DNA of 64,000 bases from positions 3,534,001-3,598,000 of the forward strand of contig NZ_CP100762.1 of NCBI RefSeq assembly GCF_024296665.1, written 5' to 3'. The notes under the pieces were generated by a model, which ran no database searches, had not been told where the DNA came from, and worked only from the letters and a program-made list of their open reading frames with translations. This DNA comes from Salinilacihabitans rarus. GTDB taxonomy: Archaea; Halobacteriota; Halobacteria; Halobacteriales; Natrialbaceae. Position 1 is the first letter of the stretch. Every line of letters starts with the position of its first letter. Shown piece after piece: positions 41,065-49,003 of the stretch. The translations under genes were made by a program, and so were the position numbers.

Positions 41065-41346
41065 TCACTCGCCCGCGAGACACTTCCGGACCCACTCGCC
41101 GTGTTCGCGCGTCCGGCGTTCGCCCGCCTCGGTCAGCGAGTAGACGTCGTGCAGTCCCTCGGTGCGCTTCTCGACGAACCCCGCGTCGACGAGCGCCGAC
41201 AGCGACCCGTAGAACGCCGTCGGTTCGACGCGCTCGTCGTAGTGGGATTCGAGGGCGGATTTCAGCTGCTGGCCGCGCATCTCGCCGCCGGCCGCGAGCA
41301 GGAGACAGAGGTCCCGCCGTCGGCCGCTCCGGAGCCACTTCGCCAT
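41065..41346 (-). CDS. PadR-like winged-helix regulator
   Basis: A 93-residue protein with a winged helix: GRRRDLCLLLAAGGEMRGQQLKSALES, recognition part PTAFYGSLSALVDAGFVEKRTEG and wing VYSLTEAGERRTREHGEW. The order and the short C-terminal helix match single-domain PadR regulators, which bind small ligands or drugs and repress neighbouring genes. Its neighbour on the same strand is the DUF3267-type membrane protein, 33 bases upstream, so it may be in that operon. Confidence 0.75.
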   Translation of the reverse strand: MAKWLRSGRRRDLCLLLAAGGEMRGQQLKSALESHYDERVEPTAFYGSLSALVDAGFVEKRTEGLHDVYSLTEAGERRTREHGEWVRKCLAGE

Positions 41347-41379
41347 GCGCGGGAGGTTCGCGGGGGAGGCGTTCGAGGG

Positions 41380-42288
41380 TTACGGTTCGCCGCCGAGACG
41401 GTCGCGGACCGCCGAGAACGCGACCCGCGCCAGTCCGCCGGCGGCCGACAGCGCGAGGACCGCCGGGACGCCGACCTCGACGACGGCCTCGCGGTTCCCG
41501 CGGTGGAGTTCGTGCCGGAAGAGGAACCAGCGGCCGTCGGGGTCGCCGAGGACGACGTCGCCGGTGGCGAACGCGAGCGAGGCGAACACCAGCGCGAACA
41601 GCCCCGCGACGACCGCGGCGAGCGCGTAGACGGCGCCGAGAGAGAAGGCGGCCAGCCGGGGCGAATCGAACGCGCTCCCGGCCGCGTCGGCCGGGCCGTA
41701 GATCCCCATCCCGTCCGCGCCGTCGGGGCGTTCGCCGACGCGGACCGACGAGGGGTACCGCAGCAGGACGGCAGCCATCCAGAGGTCGCCGATCGACCCC
41801 GCGGCGTTGGCCGCGAGCGCGAGGGCGATCGGCTGGACGGGCAGGACCGGCAACAGCGCGAGGCCGGCGAGCGTGATGACCACGAACGGTGCGAGCAGGA
41901 CGGCGAGCATCTCGTCGCGCGCGTAGGTCGTCCCCTCGGTCCGCGCGTAGGCGTACGGCAGCAGGAACCCCGAGACGCCGACGCCGTACTCGGGGCGGCC
42001 CCCGTAGCGGGCCATGAACAGCCCGTGGAGCAGTTCGTGCGGGACGACGACCAGCGCGACCAGCGCCAGCAGCGTCGCGACCAGCGGGAGGAGGTCCGGC
42101 CGCGAGGAGGCCGAGACGACGATCGGTTCGAGCGGGCGGCCCTCGACGGCGGCGACGACGGCCCCGAAGAGGTACGCGAACGCGAAGAAGCCGGTCGTGG
42201 AGACGACGACCCAGCGCGCCGCGACGGCGCGGGCCGGCCGGAACTCCGCGAGCAGCGTCTCGCCTTCGACGTCGGTCTCGCGGCTCAC
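41380..42288 (-). CDS. DUF3267-like membrane metalloprotease homologue
   Basis: A 302-residue membrane protein with about six helices. An HExxH motif (HELLH, His84, Glu85 and His88) at the end of the second helix, followed by GLFMARYGGRPEYGVG, is the typical zinc-site layout of site-2-protease-like DUF3267 proteins. The third ligand is not visible to me, although an Asp in SIGDLWMAAVLLRYP is a candidate. An acidic loop (residues about 190-215) precedes the last helices. The GTG at 42288 starts right at the family-like SRETDVEGETLLAEFRPAR segment. The substrate is unknown. Confidence 0.75.
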   Translation of the reverse strand: MSRETDVEGETLLAEFRPARAVAARWVVVSTTGFFAFAYLFGAVVAAVEGRPLEPIVVSASSRPDLLPLVATLLALVALVVVPHELLHGLFMARYGGRPEYGVGVSGFLLPYAYARTEGTTYARDEMLAVLLAPFVVITLAGLALLPVLPVQPIALALAANAAGSIGDLWMAAVLLRYPSSVRVGERPDGADGMGIYGPADAAGSAFDSPRLAAFSLGAVYALAAVVAGLFALVFASLAFATGDVVLGDPDGRWFLFRHELHRGNREAVVEVGVPAVLALSAAGGLARVAFSAVRDRLGGEP

Positions 42289-42391
42289 GCCACCGACTCC
42301 CGAGGGGACGCCCAAAGCGATGTCGGTTCCGCCCCCGCGGGCTGAATACGTAGGGCCAAGCGTGTTTCCCGGGTCGGCCGTACCGCACGCC

Positions 42392-42952
42392 ATGGCAGAC
42401 CGGATCCCCGCCGACCGGGCGTTCGACGACGTCTTCGCGGACGCGCTCGCGAGCGTCCCGGAGGAGCACCGCGACCCCGAGCGGTTCGTCCCCGGCGTCG
42501 GGCCGCTCTCGGCGGCCGTGATGCTCGTCGGCGAGGCCCCGGGCGGTCAGGAGGTCGCGCAGGGCGAGCCGTTCGTCGGACGGGCCGGCGAGCAACTCGA
42601 TCGAGCGCTCGCGGCGATCGGCCGCGACCGCGGGGACCTCTACGTCACCAACCTCGTGAAGGTGCGCCCGCCGGAGAACCGCGACCCCCACGTCGCCGAA
42701 ATCGCGGCCTGGCGGCCGGTACTCGACGCCGAGATCGAGCGCGTCGACCCGGCCGTCCTCGTCCCGCTCGGGAGCTTCGCGACGGACGCGATCCTCGACG
42801 TCGACGGGACGATCACCGACCTCCACGGCCGCGAGGTCGAGCGCGAGGGACGGCTCGTCGTCCCGTCGTTTCACCCGGCGGCGGCGCTGTACGACCGGAG
42901 CAAGGTCGAGGCGATCGAGTCGGCCCTCGCGGCGGCGTTCGAGGCGGCGTAG
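42392..42952 (+). CDS. Uracil-DNA glycosylase superfamily (family 4-like), no cysteines
   Basis: A 186-residue protein. Motif 1 is GEAPGGQE (about residues 48-55), a central TNLVKVRPPENRDP block follows, and motif 2 is PSFHPAAALYDR (about 159-170). These match family 4 uracil-DNA glycosylases. The four cysteines that hold the Fe-S cluster in that family are missing: the CxxC start, KCRPP (KVRPP here) and the E..xC.P segment (AAWRPVL here). The protein contains no Cys at all. It may still excise uracil, or it may be a cluster-less branch with another activity. Confidence 0.85.
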   Translation: MADRIPADRAFDDVFADALASVPEEHRDPERFVPGVGPLSAAVMLVGEAPGGQEVAQGEPFVGRAGEQLDRALAAIGRDRGDLYVTNLVKVRPPENRDPHVAEIAAWRPVLDAEIERVDPAVLVPLGSFATDAILDVDGTITDLHGREVEREGRLVVPSFHPAAALYDRSKVEAIESALAAAFEAA

Positions 42953-43002
42953 CGTCGGGTCGAACCGACACGTTTCCGTCCGTCCCGTCCCGACCACCCG
43001 CC

Positions 43003-43281
43003 ATGGCAGACGAGCGAACGGCCGAGGCCGCCGGCGTGACCGCGACCTACCGCGAGACGGAGACCGAACGGCTCCTCGTGTTCGACCGCGACGGCCGGAC
43101 CGCGGCGGTCGCCCAGAACCGCGACGGGTACGCCATGCTCGCGGTCAGGCGGGCGGCCGACGGCGACGAACTCGAACGGTACTACGGCTTCGAGATGGCC
43201 CTCGACCACGCCGCGGAGTTGCTGGGCGTCCCGCCACAGGACCTGCCGGTGCCGGCGGCGGCCGCGGACATGGGCATGTGA
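43003..43281 (+). CDS. Small conserved protein (DUF7111-like)
   Basis: A 92-residue acidic protein with the strand pattern TATYRETETERLLVFDRDGRTAAVAQN, then YAMLAVR, ELERYYGFEMALDHAAELLGV and a final DMGM. It matches a haloarchaeal family that I recall as DUF7111. No membrane segment or motif indicates a function. It is transcribed alone and converges on the short zinc-finger gene, with only one base between them. Confidence 0.72.
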   Translation: MADERTAEAAGVTATYRETETERLLVFDRDGRTAAVAQNRDGYAMLAVRRAADGDELERYYGFEMALDHAAELLGVPPQDLPVPAAAADMGM

Positions 43282-43282
43282 G

Positions 43283-43597
43283 TCAGGTCACGACCGCGTA
43301 GACGAACAGCAGGCCGAAGTACGTCGCGACCACCGCGGCGAGCGCGAGCAACCGGAACCGGCGCAACTCGGCGCCCTCGGCGTCGTATGCCGCCTCGAAC
43401 GCCGCGCGCTCGCTCGCGTCGATCCGGTCGGGGTGGGAGTGCCCGAGGTGGAGCGTCCGCAGGCGCTCCTCGGGGAACGGCCGGTCGCAGTAGGGGCAGG
43501 CGACGGCGGCCGCGTCCGCCGGGACGGCGGTCTCGGGGTCGTCGCGGTCGGCGGCGCGAGGCTCCGGCCGGCTCACGGGTCCGACGACGCGCCCCAC
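43283..43597 (-). CDS. C2H2-type zinc-finger membrane protein (DUF7410-like)
   Basis: A 104-residue protein. It has a CPYCDRPFPEERLRTLHLGHSH motif (residues about 34-55, CxxC then HxxxxH-like His residues) and one C-terminal membrane helix (LLALAAVVATYFGLLFVYAV). The acidic N-terminus precedes the finger. It matches a haloarchaeal family that I recall as DUF7410. A small zinc finger anchored to the membrane might bind DNA, RNA or a protein near it. The gene is divergent from the fused heme gene at 43706. Confidence 0.72.
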   Translation of the reverse strand: MGRVVGPVSRPEPRAADRDDPETAVPADAAAVACPYCDRPFPEERLRTLHLGHSHPDRIDASERAAFEAAYDAEGAELRRFRLLALAAVVATYFGLLFVYAVVT

Positions 43598-43668
43598 GGT
43601 GATGGCTCTTGGCCCGCGTCGCGTCGCGCGAGGGTCCCGTCGGAGGCCGCGCCCGCAAAAGCGAGGTT

Positions 43669-43678
43669 CCTATATACG
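43669..43678 (+). promoter_or_regulatory. TATA box of the ctaA-ctaB fusion gene
   Basis: CCTATATACG lies 28-37 bases before the GTG at 43706 and therefore supports that GTG as the start. Confidence 0.65.
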
Positions 43679-43705
43679 CGGAGTCGTACGGTTCCGTACG
43701 TAGCC

Positions 43706-45145
43706 GTGGATACCGAGGCCTTCCCCCGACCGATCGGGACGCGACCCCGTTTCTCGGCGCTGCTCGCAGCCACTGCGCTCGGCGTCTACCTCCTGCTGGT
43801 CGTCGGCGCGACGACGTCGCTCACCGACGCCGCCGCGGCGTGTACGACGTGGCCGACCTGCCACGCGCCGACCGACCCGCTGAGCCAGACCGAACTCGCG
43901 ATCGCGTGGGGCCACCGCCTCGCCGCCGCCGTCGTCGGCCTGCTCGTCGTCGCCTCGACGGCGGTCGGCGTCCTCGGCGACGCCCCGCGGCGCGTCCGTG
44001 CCGCGCTGGTCGCCGCGTTCGTCCTCTACGTCGTTCAGGTGGGCGTCGGCGCGCTGACGGCTGTCGACGGCCCCGGCGCGATCGCTCCCGGCCTGCACCT
44101 CGCGCTCGGCGTCGTCATCCTCTCGGCGGTCGTCGTCGCGCTCGCGTGGGACCTCGAAGCCGCCACCGGGACCGACGACGAGGCGACCGACCCCGCACCC
44201 GAGCCGGCCCCGGACCCCCTCGCGGACGAGGAGGCGACCCCGCGGCGACTCCCCGAGGGCGGCCTCGCCCGCGCCCGACTGACCGCGGTCGCCTACGTCA
44301 GGATGATGAAACCGCGGCTGATGTGGCTGCTCTGTCTCGTCGCCGCGGCCGGGATGGCGCTGGCGGCCGGCCCCGACCTCGACGCCCACACCATCGTCGC
44401 GACCCTCGGCGGCGGCGTCCTCGCGATCGGCGCGAGCGGCACTTTCAACCACGTCCTCGAACGCGACGTCGACCGCCGGATGTCGCGGACCGCCGACCGG
44501 CCGCTCGCGACCGACCTGATCCCCGCGCGGAACGCGGTGCTGTTCGGGCTGTTCCTCGCGGCCGCGTCGACGACCGTCTTCCTCTCGATCAACGCGCTGG
44601 CCGCGGGGCTTGGCCTCGCCGCGATCCTCTTTTACAGCGTCGTCTACACGCTGGTTCTCAAGCCCAACACCGTCCAGAATACCGTCATCGGCGGCGTCGC
44701 GGGGGCGTTGCCCGCGCTGATCGGCTGGGCGGCGGTCACGAACGAGATCGGCGTCCCCGCGCTCGCGCTCGCCGGCGTCATCTTCCTCTGGACGCCCGCG
44801 CACTTCTACAACCTCGCGCTCGCCTACCGCGACGACTACGCCCGCGGTGGCTTCCCGATGATGCCGGTCGTCCGCGGCGAGACCGAGACCCGAAAGCACA
44901 TCCTCTACTACATCGCAGCGACGTTCGTCGCCACGGTCGCGCTCGCCTGGCTTACCGACCTCGGGGCCGTCTACGCCGTCACGGTCGTCGTCTTCGGCGG
45001 GGTCTTCCTCCGGTACGCCGTCTCGCTGCACTTCGAGCAGACCGACTCGGCGGCGTTCCGCGCGTTCCACGCCTCGAACGCCTTCCTCGGCGCCGTGCTG
45101 GTGGCGATCCTCGTCGACGCACTCGTCGCGCTGCCGGCGTTCTGA
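43706..45145 (+). CDS. ctaB: Fused heme A synthase-like/heme O synthase (CtaA-like + CtaB)
   Basis: A 479-residue membrane protein. Residues 1-155 form four helices like half a heme A synthase, with His70 (AWGHRLAA), His131 (GLHLALG) and a Cys46-Cys52 pair (CTTWPTC) as in CtaA. Residues about 195-479 are a complete UbiA-type heme O synthase, with KPRLMWLL, the Asp-rich NHVLERDVDRRM...RTADRPL and a KPNTVQNTVIGG loop. Heme O synthase farnesylates heme B, and heme A synthase then oxidises a methyl. Both would serve a heme-copper terminal oxidase in the cytoplasmic membrane. A glycine replaces the residue just before His70, and the Glu expected three residues before it is Ala. Confidence 0.85.
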   Translation: MDTEAFPRPIGTRPRFSALLAATALGVYLLLVVGATTSLTDAAAACTTWPTCHAPTDPLSQTELAIAWGHRLAAAVVGLLVVASTAVGVLGDAPRRVRAALVAAFVLYVVQVGVGALTAVDGPGAIAPGLHLALGVVILSAVVVALAWDLEAATGTDDEATDPAPEPAPDPLADEEATPRRLPEGGLARARLTAVAYVRMMKPRLMWLLCLVAAAGMALAAGPDLDAHTIVATLGGGVLAIGASGTFNHVLERDVDRRMSRTADRPLATDLIPARNAVLFGLFLAAASTTVFLSINALAAGLGLAAILFYSVVYTLVLKPNTVQNTVIGGVAGALPALIGWAAVTNEIGVPALALAGVIFLWTPAHFYNLALAYRDDYARGGFPMMPVVRGETETRKHILYYIAATFVATVALAWLTDLGAVYAVTVVVFGGVFLRYAVSLHFEQTDSAAFRAFHASNAFLGAVLVAILVDALVALPAF

Positions 45146-45297
45146 CGGCGCCGATCGGGTAATTTCCGTTTACCGCTCCAACCGAGCGTTAGCTTCGCGA
45201 CGACGGCGGGGCAAGCGGGTCGCCGTCGTCCGATCCACGGCGCGCGGCCAAAACGATCGCGCTCCTTTTTGCCGCTACTCGTGCCAGCGACGGCCGC

Positions 45298-45777
45298 ATG
45301 AGCCAGCCATCCGACGACCCCACGACGGACGCGGACGCGACGACCGCCGAGGACGAGCGCGCGAGTGCCGGCCGTCGAGGCCGGGACGACGGCGACCTCC
45401 GGGGCAAGCGGCTGCTCAGCGGCTTCGTCTCCGTGATCGGCCTGTGGATCGCGCTCTCGCCGACCGTCTACGAGACGACGCAGGCCGGCCTCTGGAACAA
45501 CGCGGTCGTGGGCGCGGCGATCTTCCTCGTCGCCGGCTACAACTTCTACCGGATCGGGACGCTGCGCGCGTCGAGTACGGCCGCGATGGCGCTGGTCGCC
45601 CTGCTGGGGCTGTGGTCGGCGGTCGCCCCGTTCGCGATCGAGATGATAGACCAGGGGATCTTCTGGAGCACCGTCGTCTCCGGGGCGGCGATCGCGCTGC
45701 TTTCGGCGTACGTCGCGTACGCCTCCGGCGAGAGGCGCGCGGAGCGGGCCGCCGAACCCGCCGAAGGCGTCAGGTGA
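45298..45777 (+). CDS. SPW-repeat membrane protein
   Basis: A 159-residue protein with a disordered acidic N-terminus (residues 1-38) and four hydrophobic helices forming two SPW repeats. The first repeat (GLWIALSPTVYE...GLWNNAVVGAAIF) and second (GLWSAVAPFAIE...FWSTVVSGAAIAL) show the characteristic Trp/Ser-Pro patterns. SPW-repeat proteins are small membrane proteins of unknown role, often in clusters of stress genes. It is alone here. Confidence 0.82.
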   Translation: MSQPSDDPTTDADATTAEDERASAGRRGRDDGDLRGKRLLSGFVSVIGLWIALSPTVYETTQAGLWNNAVVGAAIFLVAGYNFYRIGTLRASSTAAMALVALLGLWSAVAPFAIEMIDQGIFWSTVVSGAAIALLSAYVAYASGERRAERAAEPAEGVR

Positions 45778-45794
45778 CCGGCCGAGAAGGAGGC

Positions 45795-46799
45795 TCAGTC
45801 GCCCCCGGCGCCGTTCCGGGCGGCGTCGATCCGCTCGAACTGTTCGTCGCTGAGCGAGAGGTCGACGGCGCCGACGTTCTCGTCTAGCTGGTCGACGGTG
45901 CGCGCGCCGACGATGGGGACGCAGGTGAACCGATCCTGATCCATCAGCCAGCGCAGCGAGACCTGCGAGGGCGTCGCGTCGACCTCGTCGGCGACCGACT
46001 CGACCGCCTCCAGTACGTCCCACGCGGTGTCGGTGGCGTAGTACTCGCCGAAGCGCTCGGTGAGGCTGCCCCGGGAGCCGTCGGGCGCCTCGACCGAGCC
46101 GTCCGCGGCGCGCTCGTACTTGCCGGTGAGGAAGCCGCCGGCCAGCGGCGAGTACGGGCAGACCGCGAGGTCCCGGTCGGCACAGACGTCGAGGTAGTCG
46201 CCGACCTCGTCGTAGTGGGCGGCGTTGACCATCGGCTGGGTCACCTCGAACCGTTCGAGGCCGTCGACGTCGGCGGTCCAGAGGGCCTTCGTGAGTTGCC
46301 AGGCGGCCATCGTCGAGGCGCCGAGATAGTGGACTTTCCCCTCGCGGACGAGTTCGGTGAGCGTCCGGAGCGTCTCGCGGATCGGCGTGTTTTCGTCCCA
46401 GCGGTGGATGTAGTAGAGGTCGAGGTAGTCGGTGCCGAGGCGGTCGAGCGTCCCCTCGATCTGCGCCCGGACGTGTTTGCGCCCGAGTCCCGAATCGTTC
46501 GGGCCGGGGTCGCCCCAGCCGTCGAACGGGAAGTAGACCTTCGAGGCGAGCACGAAGTCCTCCCGGTCGTGGTCTTCGAGCCACTCGCCGATGTACTCCT
46601 CGCTGGTCCCGTGTGGCGTCCCGTAGACGTTGGCGGTGTCGACGAAGTTGATGCCGCGTTCCCACGCCGCGTCGAGCAACTCGTGGGCCTCCTCGCGGTC
46701 CGTCTCGACCACGCCGTCGGACTCCTTGGCGAACCGCCAGGTTCCGAAACACAGTCGCGAGACGGTCGTACCCGTGTTACCGAGCGTGACGTACTCCAT
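45795..46799 (-). CDS. Aldo/keto reductase
   Basis: A 334-residue TIM-barrel NADP(H) oxidoreductase. It opens with MEYVTLGNTGTTVSRLCFGTWRF, has the catalytic Asp in FVDTANVYG and the Tyr equivalent within that motif, the Lys in LASKVYFP (about residue 86) and the His in LYYIHRWD (about residue 130). The last third carries CVPIVGARTVDQL, the coenzyme site. It resembles the YajO/aldo-keto reductase group (general carbonyl reductases). The ATG at 46799 is chosen over an upstream in-frame start that would add an unlikely basic stretch. Confidence 0.9.
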   Translation of the reverse strand: MEYVTLGNTGTTVSRLCFGTWRFAKESDGVVETDREEAHELLDAAWERGINFVDTANVYGTPHGTSEEYIGEWLEDHDREDFVLASKVYFPFDGWGDPGPNDSGLGRKHVRAQIEGTLDRLGTDYLDLYYIHRWDENTPIRETLRTLTELVREGKVHYLGASTMAAWQLTKALWTADVDGLERFEVTQPMVNAAHYDEVGDYLDVCADRDLAVCPYSPLAGGFLTGKYERAADGSVEAPDGSRGSLTERFGEYYATDTAWDVLEAVESVADEVDATPSQVSLRWLMDQDRFTCVPIVGARTVDQLDENVGAVDLSLSDEQFERIDAARNGAGGD

Positions 46800-46906
46800 G
46801 GCAGCGGGTTCACGTGCGAGTGTGAAAACCGATGGGGAAGCGGCGATCGGGCGACCGCATGTCACACCACCGAAAGGATTCTAAGCCACACCGCGGTAGT
46901 CGGCGT

Positions 46907-47968
46907 ATGGACGTCCCCGAACCGCGGGAGATTTCGGACGCGACCCTCGCGGAGATGGTCCGGACGGTCGAACCGACGTGGGACCTCCGGGAGGCGGTCC
47001 CGGTCGAACGCGGCTTCTGTTCCGTCTCCCGCGTCGTCGTCGACGACGGCGGCGCGAGCCGTACGCTGTACCTGAAGGCGTCGCCCGACGGGGACCCCCG
47101 GTCGATCCCGACCGAGGCCCGGCTTCAGGCGGTCCTCGACGCCCGCACGTCGATTCCCGTCCCCGAGGTGCTCGGCGTCGTCGACGACGGCGACGCCCTC
47201 CCGACCCCGTACTACCTCATGACCGCCCTCCCCGGCGAGGCGGTCGCCTACGAGCGCGTCTGTCGGCTCGACGACGACGCGCTCCGGCGACTCGCCCGGG
47301 AGACGGGGCGGTACCTCGCCGAGTTGCACTCGGTTCCGGCGGTCGATCGGTTCGGCCTGGTTCGCCACGACGGCCCCGAACTGACCGGCGAACGGCCGAG
47401 CGGCGATCCGAGGCCCCTGACCGTCGCGGGGTCCCGGGAGGAGTGGCCGTCCTACCTGCGCGAGTACGCCGCCCGCGAACTCGACCGGCTCGCTGACTCC
47501 CGGTTTTCGGACCTGGCGTCCGACCTGAACCGGTGGGTCGAGAAGCGACTCGACGCCCTCCACGGACCGTTCGAGCCGGTTCTGGGGCGCAACGACCACG
47601 GACTGCACAACCTCCTTGTCGACCCCGAAACCGGCGAGATCACCGCGGTGCTCGACTGGGGGTACACGCTCGCCGCGCCCGCGGCCTTCGATTTCGAGTT
47701 CGCGGTCTACATCTACGGCGGGGCCTTTCTGGCGGGTCTCCCCGACGTCCCGGACCGGCGTCCGCTGGTCCGCGAGGCGATGCTGTCGGGCTACCGGACG
47801 GCCGCGCCGGACCGCGCCGAGGCGGTCTCGACCCCGGTCCCGCTCTACGGAGCGCTGGCGGCGGCCCGCATCATGAACGACTTCCGCCACCTCGACGTGC
47901 CCGACGGGTGCGAAGCGGCGGTGATGGATCGTATCAGGGCGGACGTCCGCAGTCTCGTCGACGGCTGA
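46907..47968 (+). CDS. Phosphotransferase (APH-like kinase)
   Basis: A 353-residue protein of the aminoglycoside/homoserine kinase-like fold. Its catalytic loop is RNDHGLHNLLVDPETG (Asp, then Asn five residues on), and the metal-binding motif is VLDWGYT. An LYLKAS lysine strand appears at about residue 55, and an ELHSVPAVDRFG helix follows. Such proteins phosphorylate small molecules (antibiotics, choline, sugars or protein side chains) or act on unknown metabolites. It is a single gene without an obvious partner. Confidence 0.85.
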   Translation: MDVPEPREISDATLAEMVRTVEPTWDLREAVPVERGFCSVSRVVVDDGGASRTLYLKASPDGDPRSIPTEARLQAVLDARTSIPVPEVLGVVDDGDALPTPYYLMTALPGEAVAYERVCRLDDDALRRLARETGRYLAELHSVPAVDRFGLVRHDGPELTGERPSGDPRPLTVAGSREEWPSYLREYAARELDRLADSRFSDLASDLNRWVEKRLDALHGPFEPVLGRNDHGLHNLLVDPETGEITAVLDWGYTLAAPAAFDFEFAVYIYGGAFLAGLPDVPDRRPLVREAMLSGYRTAAPDRAEAVSTPVPLYGALAAARIMNDFRHLDVPDGCEAAVMDRIRADVRSLVDG

Positions 47969-47981
47969 CCCGCCGGCCCGC

Positions 47982-48938
47982 TCAGCGGACCGCCGGCAGC
48001 ACCTCCTCCTCGTAGAACTCGATCGCCGCCTCCTGGTCGTCGCCGATCTGGTGGACGTAGACGTGGTCGAAGCCGGCGTCGATCGCCTGCCGGATCGACT
48101 CGACGTGCGCGTCCGGATCGGGACTCGTGACCGTCGATCCCTCGGCGACGTCCTCGGGTTCGACCATCGCGGCCGCCTGCTCGAAGTGTGCCGGCGTCGG
48201 CAGTTCCTGGCTCAACTCGCCGGAGAGCGCCGTGTTCGGCCACCGCTCGTACACCGTCTCGACGGCTTCCTCCTCGGTCTCGGCGTAGCAGACGTCGAGT
48301 TGTGTGTACGTCGGCCCCTCGCCGCCGGCGTCGGCGTAGGCCTCGCGGACCGCCTCCTGCGGGCCGACCGTCCAGAGGCCGTCGCCCGCCTCGGCGGCCA
48401 TCCGGGCGGCCTTCGGACCGAACGCCGAGACGACGATTTCGGGGATCTCGTCGGGTGTCGTGTAGAGTCTGGCGTTCTCGACGGTGTAGTGCTCGCCACG
48501 GTGGCTCGTGTTCCGCCCGGTCCAGAGTTTCCGCATGACGTCCATCGCCTCCTCTAGCATCTCGAGGCGGACCTCGTGTTCGGGCCAGCGCGCACCCGTC
48601 ACGTGCTCGTTCAGGTTCTCGCCGGTGCCGACGCCGAACGTGAATCGGCCGTCGGCCATCACCTGGACCGTCGCGACGGCGTGGGCGACGTTGACGGGGT
48701 GGATGCGGATCGTCGGACAGGTGACGCCGACGCCGATCTCGATCTCGTCGGTCGCGCGGGCGATCGCGCCGAGCGTCGACCAGACGAACGGCGCGTTCCC
48801 CTGTGCCGAAATCCACGGGTGGAAGTGATCCGAGATCGAGACGAAGTCGAAGCCGGCCGCCTCGGCCCGGACGGCGACGTCGACGAGGCGATCCGGGCCG
48901 TGTTCCTCGCTCGAAAGAGTGTAACCGAGACTCGTCAT
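47982..48938 (-). CDS. F420-dependent LLM-class oxidoreductase (TIGR03557-like)
   Basis: A 318-residue TIM-barrel protein of the luciferase-like family. It starts with LGYTLSSEEHGP and has SISDHFHPW, FGVGTGENLNEHV and EIVVSAFGPKAARMAAEAGDGLW, as in F420-dependent glucose-6-phosphate dehydrogenase relatives. In archaea these enzymes use reduced F420 to act on alcohols, sugars or aldehydes. The substrate is unknown. It ends 15 bases before the convergent phosphotransferase stop. Confidence 0.87.
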   Translation of the reverse strand: MTSLGYTLSSEEHGPDRLVDVAVRAEAAGFDFVSISDHFHPWISAQGNAPFVWSTLGAIARATDEIEIGVGVTCPTIRIHPVNVAHAVATVQVMADGRFTFGVGTGENLNEHVTGARWPEHEVRLEMLEEAMDVMRKLWTGRNTSHRGEHYTVENARLYTTPDEIPEIVVSAFGPKAARMAAEAGDGLWTVGPQEAVREAYADAGGEGPTYTQLDVCYAETEEEAVETVYERWPNTALSGELSQELPTPAHFEQAAAMVEPEDVAEGSTVTSPDPDAHVESIRQAIDAGFDHVYVHQIGDDQEAAIEFYEEEVLPAVR

Positions 48939-49003
48939 GGGCGGCCCGCTACCACGAACGGGCGCCTAACGGTTGAGCCTGCGAGGGCAAGAAGGCGGGC
49001 GGG

